DNA from: CAG-791 sp963629395
GTDB lineage: Bacteria > Bacillota > Clostridia > Lachnospirales > Lachnospiraceae
Assembly (NCBI GenBank): GCA_963629395.1
Contig: CAVGIV010000010.1
Coordinates: 1-52,123, forward strand
Direction of reading: 5' to 3'
Length of the DNA stretch: 52,123 bases
Part shown: piece after piece, positions 15,077 through 23,103 of the stretch
Position numbering within the stretch: position 1 is the first letter of the stretch
How the letters are laid out: each line of letters opens with the position of its first letter
Notes under the pieces: model-generated
What the model was told of the DNA's origin: nothing
The model's database searches: none
Seen by the model: the letters and a program-made list of their open reading frames with translations, nothing else
Program-made: the position numbers and the translations under genes

Positions 15077-17041
15077 ATGCCGGAAGAGAATAACAGGGAG
15101 CATACAAAACCTTTGACGCTTGGCGAAATCCAGCAGGATATGGATACGCTGAAGAAGTTTTTTGCGTCGGTCAGGCTCCTGGAGCCGGAGGATGTTGCCG
15201 GGGAGGCGAATAAGCCCTTTGGCAGCAAGATGCACGATGCCTGTATGAAGGCTGCGGGAGATGCATTTGCAGCAAAGGGGAGTGCGGCCAAGCTCGAGTA
15301 CGAAAACGGCAAGGGATTTCAGGTGACGGCCCGGTATGTGGAGGTGGATGGCAAACCGTATGTGCTTCAGACGATTCAGCCGCTGGATACCGGCTTCACG
15401 GCGGAAATTGACGGAGACGACAGACTGTATAAGGATGCGCTGACCGGGACCTATAACCGGCGGTTCTATGAAGAGAAGCTGCACAGGCAGTACTTGACTG
15501 CTGGTGTAGCCATGATTGATCTGGATGACTTCAAGATTTACAACGATACCTTTGGTCATCATGCCGGTGATATTGCGCTGGAAACCGCAGCCAAGATTAT
15601 TCAGAACTGTATTCGTGACTCGGATTATCTGATCCGTTATGGCGGCGATGAGCTTTTGCTCATACTGCCGGATATAACGGGGGATGATTTTGCAAGAAAG
15701 CTTCGCGTGATCAATAAGAAGCTGCACAGCGCCGAGGTTCCCGGATATCAAAAGCTCCAGCTTTCTGCGAGCATTGGCGGAGTTCTCTCTGCCGGGATGA
15801 CGACGGAAAAGGCTGTCCACGAGGCGGACCGCCTGATGTATCAGGCCAAGCAAAGCAAGAATACCGTCGTGACAGACCATGACGAGCAAGGCGTATCTGT
15901 AAAGTCAAGGGAGCAGAAAGAACAAGAGGAGCAGCCGCTTGTCCTGATCATCGATGATTCACTGATGAACCGGGAGATTCTCCGCGAAATTCTTAGCAGT
16001 GAATACCGTGTTATTGAGGCTGCAAATGCAGAAGATGGCCTGGAGATGCTGAACAAGTATGGTCTGAGCATTTCTGTGATTTTGCTGGATATTGTCATGC
16101 CGGGCATGAGCGGCCTGGAGATGCTCACCGAGATGAGCCATCAGAACTGGCTGGAGGAGATTCCGGTCATCATGATCTCCAGCGAGGATTCCAATTACAT
16201 TGTTCGAAGAGCGTATGACCTTGGAGCCTCTGACTATATCAGCCGTCCCTTCGATGCGAGCATCGTCTACCGGAGAGTGTCGAACACTATTCGCCTCTAT
16301 GCCAAGCAAAGACGACTTTCCGGTCTGGTGGCACAGCAGTTCTATGCGCGCGAGAAGAACAACCGCATGATGATCAATATCTTAAGTCAGGTGGTGGAGC
16401 TTCGAAACGGTGAAAGCGGGCTCCATGTCCGTCATCTGCAGGTGCTGACGGAGATTCTGCTGGAGCGGGTTGCACAGGTCACGGATCAGTATGAACTCTC
16501 CAAAAATCAGATATCACTGATCGCGACAGCCTCTGCGCTGCATGACATTGGGAAAATCGCCATTGACGACAAGATTCTGAACAAACCGGGGCGCCTGACA
16601 TCGGAAGAGTATGAGATCATGAAGACGCATACGACGATTGGTGCCAACATGCTGGAGCAGCTTACGCAGTATCAGAATGAGCCGATGATACAAATTTCAT
16701 ATCAGATCTGCCGCTGGCATCATGAGCGCTACGATGGACGAGGGTATCCGGACGGACTCAAGGGCGAAGAGATTCCGTTTTGCGCACAGGTTGTGGCGCT
16801 GGCGGATGTGTACGATGCATTGGTCAGCGAGCGGGTGTACAAGAAAGCCATCCCGCATGATCAGGCGGTTCAGATGATTCTGAACGGAGAGTGCGGCGTC
16901 TTCAATCCCATGCTCCTGGAGTGTTTTGTAAAGATTCAGGAGAAGATCCGGGTTGAGATGGAAGCGATGAATTCTACCCCCCCCCCAGGGACGGATCTTG
17001 GGGATGGAATTTCAATCGGGGCAATGAAAAAGACTGAGTAA
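15077..17041 (+). CDS. GGDEF-REC-HD-GYP cyclic-di-GMP protein
   Basis: This is a 654-residue cytoplasmic signalling protein. Order: an N-terminal region (about 1-115, PAS-like at best), GGDEF domain (about 120-270), receiver (about 285-405) and HD-GYP phosphodiesterase (about 420-620). The GGDEF signature reads GGDEL (189-193), with the last Phe replaced by Leu; synthetic activity is possible but not assured. The receiver Asp is D338 in LLDIVMPG. The HD pair is H489-D490 and the GYP loop HHERYDGRGYP is at 548-558. It should make and/or degrade cyclic di-GMP under phospho-control. ATG 15077 follows GAGGGGGGAA. Ten consecutive Cs lie near the 3' end (16977-16986). The HPt gene that follows is the likely phospho-donor. 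Confidence 0.9.
   Translation: MPEENNREHTKPLTLGEIQQDMDTLKKFFASVRLLEPEDVAGEANKPFGSKMHDACMKAAGDAFAAKGSAAKLEYENGKGFQVTARYVEVDGKPYVLQTIQPLDTGFTAEIDGDDRLYKDALTGTYNRRFYEEKLHRQYLTAGVAMIDLDDFKIYNDTFGHHAGDIALETAAKIIQNCIRDSDYLIRYGGDELLLILPDITGDDFARKLRVINKKLHSAEVPGYQKLQLSASIGGVLSAGMTTEKAVHEADRLMYQAKQSKNTVVTDHDEQGVSVKSREQKEQEEQPLVLIIDDSLMNREILREILSSEYRVIEAANAEDGLEMLNKYGLSISVILLDIVMPGMSGLEMLTEMSHQNWLEEIPVIMISSEDSNYIVRRAYDLGASDYISRPFDASIVYRRVSNTIRLYAKQRRLSGLVAQQFYAREKNNRMMINILSQVVELRNGESGLHVRHLQVLTEILLERVAQVTDQYELSKNQISLIATASALHDIGKIAIDDKILNKPGRLTSEEYEIMKTHTTIGANMLEQLTQYQNEPMIQISYQICRWHHERYDGRGYPDGLKGEEIPFCAQVVALADVYDALVSERVYKKAIPHDQAVQMILNGECGVFNPMLLECFVKIQEKIRVEMEAMNSTPPPGTDLGDGISIGAMKKTE
16977..16986 (+). 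repeat. Ten-cytosine homopolymer inside the HD-GYP gene
   Basis: A run of ten Cs encodes part of STPPPG near the C-terminus, after the HD-GYP domain. Slippage by one base would alter about the last 15 residues. By my reading both alternative frames stop within about 60 bp (near 17030-17045), so the enzyme core would survive. Confidence 0.9.
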
Positions 17042-17109
17042 TCGGTTTTACGGCGCGAGGTGTTCTTCACGAGGCGCAGCGCCGATCTTCGGCGAAAGGA
17101 AAATAAGGA

Positions 17110-17469
17110 ATGACAGTAGAGGAAGTATACAGCAGGATTGGCGCAGACTACAGCGATGTTTTAAAACGCCTTCCCAGCGAGAGTCTGATCGCGAGACTGA
17201 TTGTTAAATATCTGCAGGACCTATCCTACCGGGAACTGATGGAAGCAGTACAAAGAAGTGAAGTGGATGCCGCGTTTCGTGCTGCTCACACGCTGAAGGG
17301 AGTATGCCAGAATCTGGGCTTTTCGAATATGATCCAGCCGGTATCGGATGTTACGGAGATTTTCCGTGCGGGCACCATGGACGGAGCCGCTCCGCTTCTG
17401 GAGATAATTACCAAAGAGCAGGAAAAGGTAGCGGAGGCTATCAAGACATTTGACGAGAACGCCACATGA
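17110..17469 (+). CDS. Histidine phosphotransfer (HPt) protein
   Basis: This 119-residue helical protein has the HPt motif AAHTLKGVCQNLG, with phospho-accepting H60. It is a stand-alone carrier between a hybrid kinase, not present here, and a receiver. The best receiver candidate is the REC domain of the protein encoded just upstream. ATG 17110 follows AAGGAAAATAAGG. The last five residues (DENAT) and the stop codon are encoded by repeat B3. Without the insertion the frame would read on from FE, so the original C-terminus was different. Confidence 0.85.
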   Translation: MTVEEVYSRIGADYSDVLKRLPSESLIARLIVKYLQDLSYRELMEAVQRSEVDAAFRAAHTLKGVCQNLGFSNMIQPVSDVTEIFRAGTMDGAAPLLEIITKEQEKVAEAIKTFDENAT

Positions 17470-17522
17470 GCAAAAGAGAAGCTTTGAAGCAGCGATTTTG
17501 CGAATGGGCTCTGAATAGTTAC
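17453..17522 (-). mobile_element. Family B element, copy B3 (70 bp, one end missing)
   Basis: The sequence from CGAGAACGCCACATGAGC to GGCTCTGAATAGTTAC matches the inverted left half of B2 (21914 to about 21985). It is flanked by perfect 8-bp direct repeats GACATTTG (17445-17452 and 17523-17530). The left terminal sequence GTAAC is absent, so this is a half-length derivative. The internal hairpin GCTGC/GCAGC of B2 is replaced here by GCTT/AAGC, which also pairs. The element overlaps the last codons of the HPt gene. Confidence 0.75.
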
Positions 17523-17554
17523 GACATTTGAGGAAAACCGGCAGGAGAAAAGAA

Positions 17555-17594
17555 GCAGAGGGAGGCGGCGATTGGCTGCTGCACCTCTGTTTTT
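17555..17594 (+). terminator. Probable intrinsic terminator before the GH3 gene
   Basis: CAGAGG (17556-17561) pairs with CCTCTG (17584-17589), an inner GC-rich stem lies between them, and five Ts follow. It would end transcription from the HD-GYP/HPt genes. The -10-like TACAAT at 17609-17614 lies just after it and may start the GH3 transcript, but no good -35 is visible. Confidence 0.55.
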
Positions 17595-17668
17595 GCGTAC
17601 GATTGTGCTACAATAACTCATTCACAGGTACGATGATGTGATATTTCAGCCGGTAAAGGAGCAGGATT

Positions 17669-20023
17669 ATGACAGATGAAGAGCTTAGCAGAAAGGTCGA
17701 TGACATTGTCTCGAAGATGTCTGCGGAGGACAAGATCGCCTTCTGCAGCGGGAAGGATTTCTGGCATACAAAGAGCTTTGAACAATATGAAATTCCGGAA
17801 ATCATGATGACAGACGGACCGCACGGCCTGCGCAAACAGGATGGGAAGACGGGGGACTTTGGAATCAATGATTCCGAACCGGCAACGTGCTTTCCGACGG
17901 CGGTGACTGCGGCCCAGACCTGGAACCGCAAGCTCCTGTATGAGGAGGGCCGGGCCATCGGCGAGGAGGCCAAGGAGCAGCAGGTTGCCGTGGTGCTGGG
18001 GCCTGGCGTGAACATCAAGCGTAATCCCCTGTGCGGCCGTAATTTTGAATACTATTCGGAGGATCCCTATGTGGCCGGGGAGCTGGGCGCCTCATTTGTG
18101 GCCGGCATGCAGAAGGAGACGGGGATTGGCACGAGCCTCAAGCACTTCGCCGGCAATTCGCAGGAGTACCGGCGGCTTCAGTCCGATTCTCAGATGGACG
18201 AGCGAACTCTGCGGGAAATCTATCTTCGCGCCTTCGAAAAGGTGGTGAAGAAGGCGCAGCCTGCCACTGTAATGTGCGCCTACAACAAGCTTGGCGGCAC
18301 CTACTGCAGTGATAATGAGCGGCTGCTGACAGATATTCTCCGCGCAGATTGGGGCTTTAAGGGCGCAGTGGTTACGGACTGGGGGGCACTAAATGACAGG
18401 ACAAAGGCTTTTGAGGCAGGATGTGATCTGGTGATGCCGGGCGGCTCCGGCGTTGGTGAGAAGGAGGCCAAAAAGGCTCTGGAGAGCGGTGAATTATCAC
18501 AGGATGCGGTGGATGCCAGCGTAAAGCGCATCCTTGCCCTGGTGCTTCGCAGAAAGGAAGCACTGGATAAGGCTCAGAACTATTCCTACGACCGCGTGGC
18601 GCACCAAACGACCGCACAGCGCATTGCAGAGGAGGGGGCCGTTCTTTTGAAAAACGATCGAAACCTTCTTCCGTTCCCGGATATGAAGGATGTCCTTCTG
18701 GTCGGCAAAATGGCGGCGTCTATGCGGTATCAGGGGAGCGGCAGCTCCCACATCCAGCCAACAAAGCTCTCCCAGGTACGGGAGAATATACCGGAGGCAC
18801 CGTATGTGGAAGGGTGCGATGATGAGGGCAATGTGACTGAGGAGAGCCTTGCGGAAATAACCAGGGCAGCGGCCAAGGCAAAGGCCGTTGTCGTCTTTGC
18901 CGGACTGACGGATTTGTACGAGTCAGAGGGCTTTGACCGGCAGGATCTTTCCATTCCGACAGGGCATAACCGCATGGTGAAGGCAGCTCTTGCCGGCAAT
19001 GCGAATGTAGCTGTGGTGCTCATGGGCGGCAGCCCGATGAAGCTTCCCTGGATTCGCGAGGTAGGAGCAGTGCTCTATACGGGGCTGTGCGGACAGGCAG
19101 GCGGAGCAGCGATTGCCAATATTTTGACTGGTAAAGTCAACCCGTCGGGACGACTGACCGAAACCTGGCCGCTGGAGGAAATTGACATTCCCTGCTACGG
19201 GACCTACGGCAAAAAGGATGCGCAGTACCGGGAGGGCATCTACGTAGGATATCGCTATTATGAAAAGGCGGGGCAGCAGGTGCTCTTCCCCTTCGGCTAT
19301 GGTCTGTCTTATACGCAGTTTGAATATACCAATCTCTTAATCAGCGACCGCCAGGTGACTGTGCAGATCCGCAATGTAGGAAAGCGGGCCGGTGCGGAGG
19401 TTGTACAGCTCTATGTGGGAAATCCGCAGGACGGTATTTTCCGTCCGGTCAAGGAGCTGCGGGCGTTCGAGAAGGTGTTCCTGCAGCCGGGCGAGGGAGC
19501 AATGGTGACCTTCCTTCTGGCGAGTCGTGATTTTGCGGTGTACCAGGACGGATGGAAGATTCCTACCGGTACCTATGCGGTTATGGTAGGCCCGTCCTCG
19601 AGTGATATTCGGCTTTTGCAGCAGGTTGTTGTGGAGGAGGAGCCGGTATCATCGCCCTCCTGGCAGTCCGGCAGCTGGTACGCAAGACCGGTCGGTCAGC
19701 CGACGCTGGAGGACTGGAAGCATCTGATGGGTGAAGCTATGCCGGAGCAGGAAGAGGCGCAGACGCATTTCACCAGGGAGAGCTCTCTTTCCGAAATGGC
19801 AGACTGCAGCCGGCTGGTACGGTTTATATTGAAGCGTGTCCGCAGCAAATGCCGCAGGCAGGCGGGCGGGGAGGACTGCGATGAGAGGGATCCGTCCTTC
19901 CGTATGGCATATGCAACCGCAGCGGATGTGCCGGTGCGCGCACTCCGTTCATTTGCGCCATGGCTTCCTTCCTTTGCGGAGCGGTTTCTGGTGTGGAATG
20001 CCAACCGGGGTTCGAAGAGATAA
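17669..20023 (+). CDS. Glycoside hydrolase family 3 beta-glycosidase
   Basis: This is a 784-residue enzyme without a signal peptide, so probably cytoplasmic and acting on imported beta-linked oligosaccharides. The GH3 N-terminal barrel shows MTDGPHGLR, a stretch beginning GPGVNIKRNPLCGRNFEYYS, SLKHFAGNSQE, MCAYNKLGG and the nucleophile Asp in VVTDWGA (about residue 235). The second alpha/beta domain (about 310-560) and a fibronectin-III-like domain (about 570-670) follow. About 95 further residues at the C-terminus (from WYARPVGQPTLEDWKHLMGE on) are beyond the usual ending. ATG 17669 follows AAAGGAGCAGG. Exact sugar specificity cannot be told; beta-glucosidase is the commonest activity. Confidence 0.9.
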   Translation: MTDEELSRKVDDIVSKMSAEDKIAFCSGKDFWHTKSFEQYEIPEIMMTDGPHGLRKQDGKTGDFGINDSEPATCFPTAVTAAQTWNRKLLYEEGRAIGEEAKEQQVAVVLGPGVNIKRNPLCGRNFEYYSEDPYVAGELGASFVAGMQKETGIGTSLKHFAGNSQEYRRLQSDSQMDERTLREIYLRAFEKVVKKAQPATVMCAYNKLGGTYCSDNERLLTDILRADWGFKGAVVTDWGALNDRTKAFEAGCDLVMPGGSGVGEKEAKKALESGELSQDAVDASVKRILALVLRRKEALDKAQNYSYDRVAHQTTAQRIAEEGAVLLKNDRNLLPFPDMKDVLLVGKMAASMRYQGSGSSHIQPTKLSQVRENIPEAPYVEGCDDEGNVTEESLAEITRAAAKAKAVVVFAGLTDLYESEGFDRQDLSIPTGHNRMVKAALAGNANVAVVLMGGSPMKLPWIREVGAVLYTGLCGQAGGAAIANILTGKVNPSGRLTETWPLEEIDIPCYGTYGKKDAQYREGIYVGYRYYEKAGQQVLFPFGYGLSYTQFEYTNLLISDRQVTVQIRNVGKRAGAEVVQLYVGNPQDGIFRPVKELRAFEKVFLQPGEGAMVTFLLASRDFAVYQDGWKIPTGTYAVMVGPSSSDIRLLQQVVVEEEPVSSPSWQSGSWYARPVGQPTLEDWKHLMGEAMPEQEEAQTHFTRESSLSEMADCSRLVRFILKRVRSKCRRQAGGEDCDERDPSFRMAYATAADVPVRALRSFAPWLPSFAERFLVWNANRGSKR

Positions 20024-20064
20024 GAGGCCGGTGGATCGAACGGAATGGCAAAGGAGAACGAGCA

Positions 20065-20595
20065 ATGGTAAAAAGTCCGCTTGAAATCGAACGAAAATGG
20101 ATGGTTCAGGGGTGGCCGGAGGAGCCTGAGAAGGCAGAGAAGGCACTTCCGGTGCTCAAAGAGGAACGAATGGAGCAGGGCTACATCAGCACAGAGCCCA
20201 CCGTGCGCATTCGCAGCGAGCAGGAAATGGGGAAAGAAGCACAGTACATTCTGTGCTTTAAATCTGCGGGGTATGGATTGACCCGAAAGGAAACGGAGTT
20301 TCCGATCGCCAGGGAGCATTTTCAGCAGCTGGAGGATATTATCGGATGTCCGCTGGTGCCAAAGGTACGCAAGACCTATCTTCTGCCGGACGGCCATCAC
20401 CTCGAAGTCAACGCCGTGGATGAGGGAGCGGACACGTCCTTTTACTACGCCGAGGTGGAATTTGAATCGGAGGAAGAGGCGGGGGCATTCCTGCCGGAGG
20501 CAGTGGGCCTTGGCGAGTATCTTTCGGATGAAGTGACAGGGACACCCGGGATGTCGATGGGCGCATACTGGAAAAGGGTGCGGCTGGGAAAATAA
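20065..20595 (+). CDS. CYTH-domain protein (triphosphate tunnel enzyme family)
   Basis: This 176-residue protein begins with the CYTH signature EIERKWMV (ExExK, about residues 6-11) and shows alternating charged strands typical of the triphosphate tunnel fold (TVRIRSEQ, YILCFKSAG, RKETEFPI, YYAEVEFESEEEA). Family members hydrolyse inorganic triphosphate or bind nucleotides; which applies here is unknown. ATG 20065 is chosen for the AAGGAG 8 nt upstream. In-frame codons back to 19960 overlap the GH3 gene in another frame and lack a site. It may be cotranscribed with truA, 37 bp downstream. Confidence 0.85.
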   Translation: MVKSPLEIERKWMVQGWPEEPEKAEKALPVLKEERMEQGYISTEPTVRIRSEQEMGKEAQYILCFKSAGYGLTRKETEFPIAREHFQQLEDIIGCPLVPKVRKTYLLPDGHHLEVNAVDEGADTSFYYAEVEFESEEEAGAFLPEAVGLGEYLSDEVTGTPGMSMGAYWKRVRLGK

Positions 20596-20632
20596 GTTTT
20601 GAATGCACTTTAAATGGGCAGAGGAGAATAGA

Positions 20633-21409
20633 GTGGCAGTGCAGAATTTTAAGCTGATCGTCAGCTATGACGGAACCAGATACTATGGCTGGGAGCATCA
20701 GCCCAATACGGAAATGACCATCCAGGGGAAGCTCGAGAGTGTGCTGACGCAGATGCAGGAAACCACATCCGGGAAGCCACTTCCTAAACCGGTTACCGTA
20801 ATCGGTGCGGGGCGGACCGATGCCGGGGTGCATGCAAGGGCGATGACAGCCAATGTGCTGCTGGATACAGAGCTTACAGAGCTGCAGATCCAGCAGTATA
20901 TGAACCGTTATCTGCCGGACGATATCAGCGTCAGTGAAGTGAAGCGGGCGGCGGACCGTTTTCACAGCCGGTTTAAGGCCACCGGGAAGACATACCGGTA
21001 TACACTCTGGTACAGCCCGGACGGTGCCAAGCCGGTGTTCGACCGCAAATATGTGTACGTTCTCCGGGAGAAGCCGGATGTTGATGCAATGCGGCGGGCA
21101 GCGGAGCACCTTATGGGAGAGCATGATTTCAAGAGCTTCTGCGGCAATTCGCACATGAAAAAGCCCACTGTGCGGCTGGTCGACTCCATCCGCCTCGAGA
21201 CGAGCGGACATTATATTCGTATCTATTATCACGGAACAGGATTTCTACAGAATATGGTCCGGATCCTGACAGGGACATTGTTGGAGGTCGGCTATGGCCG
21301 CATGACACCGGAGGATATGGACGGAATTCTGGAGGCCAGGGACCGCAAAAAAGCAGGCCCGACTGCGCCGGCAGCAGGCCTGTGCCTTATGAAGGTGGAT
21401 TACGAGTGA
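20633..21409 (+). CDS. truA: tRNA pseudouridine(38-40) synthase TruA
   Basis: This 258-residue enzyme modifies uridines 38-40 of the tRNA anticodon arm. The catalytic Asp63 lies in GAGRTDAGVHA. Other family motifs are VSYDGTRYYGWEHQPN, ARFHS-type FHSRFKATGKTYRY, HDFKSFCG, and GTGFLQNMVRILTGTLLEVG. I place the start at GTG 20633 behind GAGGAG (6-nt spacing); ATG 20603 is also in frame but has no ribosome site. Length and motif order are normal. Confidence 0.94.
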   Translation: MAVQNFKLIVSYDGTRYYGWEHQPNTEMTIQGKLESVLTQMQETTSGKPLPKPVTVIGAGRTDAGVHARAMTANVLLDTELTELQIQQYMNRYLPDDISVSEVKRAADRFHSRFKATGKTYRYTLWYSPDGAKPVFDRKYVYVLREKPDVDAMRRAAEHLMGEHDFKSFCGNSHMKKPTVRLVDSIRLETSGHYIRIYYHGTGFLQNMVRILTGTLLEVGYGRMTPEDMDGILEARDRKKAGPTAPAAGLCLMKVDYE

Positions 21410-21510
21410 GTTGTGCAACTGCTGCGACAGGGGGAGGAATGTTCAGGCGGCTCTGTCGCTGACATGGAGCAGATAGTTCTGCGCATGGGCACAGAACGGT
21501 TACGGTTGTT

Positions 21511-21795
21511 TTAGTAGTATCCTACCTCGAAATGCATGATAACAGCGATATCGCGGATGAATTCGCCGTCCGCAAGTGCGATGTCTCTGTGATCTGTTAG
21601 GAAAGGCATCTCTGCTTCCTCGTCGTCCTCTGTGTCCATCTGCACTTCAATCCAGCTCTTTTCGGCAGCGATTGCTGCGTCAATTGCCGCATCAATGGTC
21701 TCACCGTGGAAGGTACAGCCCTCAAGATCCGGAAAGTATCCGGTATAGGTGTCGTCTGGCTCCTTGCGGAGTACAGCAGGGTATGTAAATGTCAT
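21511..21795 (-). CDS. HicB-type antitoxin-like protein (orphan)
   Basis: This is a 94-residue protein. The N-terminal half has the HicB partial RNase-H-like fold pattern (TYPAVLRKEPDDTYTGYFPD, then LEGCTFHGETIDAAIDAAIAA). The C-terminal part is acidic (DTEDDEEAEMP) and lacks an obvious helix-turn-helix or ribbon-helix-helix. No HicA-like toxin gene lies on either side, so it is not a classic toxin-antitoxin pair; many Firmicutes carry such stand-alone HicB-like proteins. ATG (minus strand, 21795) follows GAGAGGTAG. The 21410-21510 spacer before it holds inverted repeats GCGACAG/CTGTCGC and GTTCTG/CAGAAC and no gene. Confidence 0.75.
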   Translation of the reverse strand: MTFTYPAVLRKEPDDTYTGYFPDLEGCTFHGETIDAAIDAAIAAEKSWIEVQMDTEDDEEAEMPFLTDHRDIALADGEFIRDIAVIMHFEVGYY

Positions 21796-21913
21796 AGCTA
21801 CCTCTCTTGTGCCGCAGCGTGCCTGCGGCTGCACATATAATCGTGTTGTGTCATGGAGTCGAAAGAACTTTTGACTCCAACATCAGATATTTTATACAAT
21901 AAGGGAAATTATA

Positions 21914-22066
21914 GTAACCATTCAGAGCCCATTCGCAAAATCGCTGCTCCGCAGCTTTCCTTTTGCTCATGTGGCGTTCTCGCCAAATAAATTTGCAAAA
22001 ATGTGCTCGTTAATGCAAGCATTACTCGCGCATTTTATGCAAATTTGCTTGGCTCTGAATAGTTAC
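21914..22066 (+). mobile_element. Family B element, copy B2, complete (153 bp)
   Basis: Inverted ends GTAACCATTCAGAGCC and GGCTCTGAATAGTTAC, flanked by perfect 8-bp direct repeats AAATTATA (21906-21913 and 22067-22074). Inside are hairpins GCTGC-TCC-GCAGC and TGGCG-TTCT-CGCCA, then a long imperfect stem of about 28 bp (AAATTTGCAAAAATGTGC to GCGCATTTTATGCAAATTT). There is no reading frame of note. It lies in the divergent region between the hicB-like gene and traX, where it could disturb either promoter. Confidence 0.92.
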
Positions 22067-22127
22067 AAATTATATCCCCTTTGGCTGCAATTGACCACAG
22101 GGAGATAGCCGGAAAGAGAGTATACGA

Positions 22128-22886
22128 ATGTCTGGTATTAAAAGGCGGCTGCCGGCGGTCATAAACCGGAGCTATTTAAAATACATTGCAGCAGCAACCA
22201 TGCTGGTGGACCATATCACAATGGCATTTTTGGAGCGCACTTTGGACAGCACCACCGGCTGGATGCTGGCGGGGTCCTCGGATTTCTGGTATATAGTGGA
22301 CCGCATCGGGCGCGGGATCGGGCGGCAGGCCTTTGTTATTTTCGCTTTTTTTCTGGCAGAGGGATTTGTGCATACCAAAAGCCGAAAGCGGTATCTGCTG
22401 CGGCTTGCTTTGACGGCATTGGCGGCAGAGATACCGTTTCATCTTTTGGCTTATACGGGGCCGATCGGCAGCATGCTGACAGAAAGTGCGAATACGATGG
22501 TGACGCTGTGCCTGGGGATTCTTGCCATGTGGTCGCTGGAGCTGGGCAGAAGGCGCGGAACTGCCTGGAGCCTTGCCCTTGCCGGCTGCGGCGCGGCCGC
22601 CTGCTGCCTGATCGCACAGGAGTTGCCGTCGGATTACAGGGCAGGGGGAGTTGCTGCGATTGTGATTTACTATCTGCTTAGGAATGTTCCGTATGCAGGG
22701 CCTGTCGCAGTGTATGTGGTCATGTGCATTTGCTCCGAGACCGAGATTTTCGCCTTGCCGGGGTGCGTACTCTTATGCATGTATAACGGAGAGAAGGGAA
22801 GCGGCAGCGGAAAATTCTTTTACCTGTTCTATCCGCTGCATCTTCTGGCAATATGGGCGATTCGTGTACTTATTGTGGGGTACTAG
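22128..22886 (+). CDS. TraX-family membrane protein
   Basis: This 252-residue protein has about eight hydrophobic segments. TraX signatures are visible: YIAAATMLVDHITM near residues 19-32, RIGRGIGRQAFVIFAFFLAEGF near 63-84, and FYLFYPLHLLAIW near 230-242. TraX of the F plasmid N-acetylates pilin; chromosomal Firmicute homologues have no established role and may acetylate another surface target. There is no conjugation gene nearby. The stop codon TAG (22884-22886) lies within the left inverted end of the palindromic element C1. Confidence 0.83.
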   Translation: MSGIKRRLPAVINRSYLKYIAAATMLVDHITMAFLERTLDSTTGWMLAGSSDFWYIVDRIGRGIGRQAFVIFAFFLAEGFVHTKSRKRYLLRLALTALAAEIPFHLLAYTGPIGSMLTESANTMVTLCLGILAMWSLELGRRRGTAWSLALAGCGAAACCLIAQELPSDYRAGGVAAIVIYYLLRNVPYAGPVAVYVVMCICSETEIFALPGCVLLCMYNGEKGSGSGKFFYLFYPLHLLAIWAIRVLIVGY

Positions 22887-23050
22887 TACATCGATTTTTA
22901 AATAACTAGCCTAACTAACTTGCCCTTTTTCCTGATTGCACGTGTCAAAAATCCTCAGCGTAGCCCGCTACGCCTACGTTTTTTGACACGCACCCTCAGA
23001 AAAAAGTTCTGCGTTATTAGGCCAGTTATTTTGCAAACGATGTACTAGTA
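22881..23050. mobile_element. Family C palindromic element, copy C1 (170 bp)
   Basis: Perfect 13-bp inverted ends TACTAGTACATCG and CGATGTACTAGTA extend imperfectly to about 31 bp (TTTTTAAATAACTAGCC against GGCCAGTTATTTTGCAAA). The interior continues as inverted sequence (CGTGTCAAAAATCC/GTTTTTTGACACG) to a central GCGTAGC-CC-GCTACGC. The whole element can fold as one long hairpin. I find no flanking direct repeat. A 28-base piece of its left end recurs inverted at 27640-27667. Confidence 0.88.
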
Positions 23051-23103
23051 GAACGCTGATCAGCATTTCCTTCGGCGGCGGATGCTTGGGAAAGGGGGCA
23101 GGT

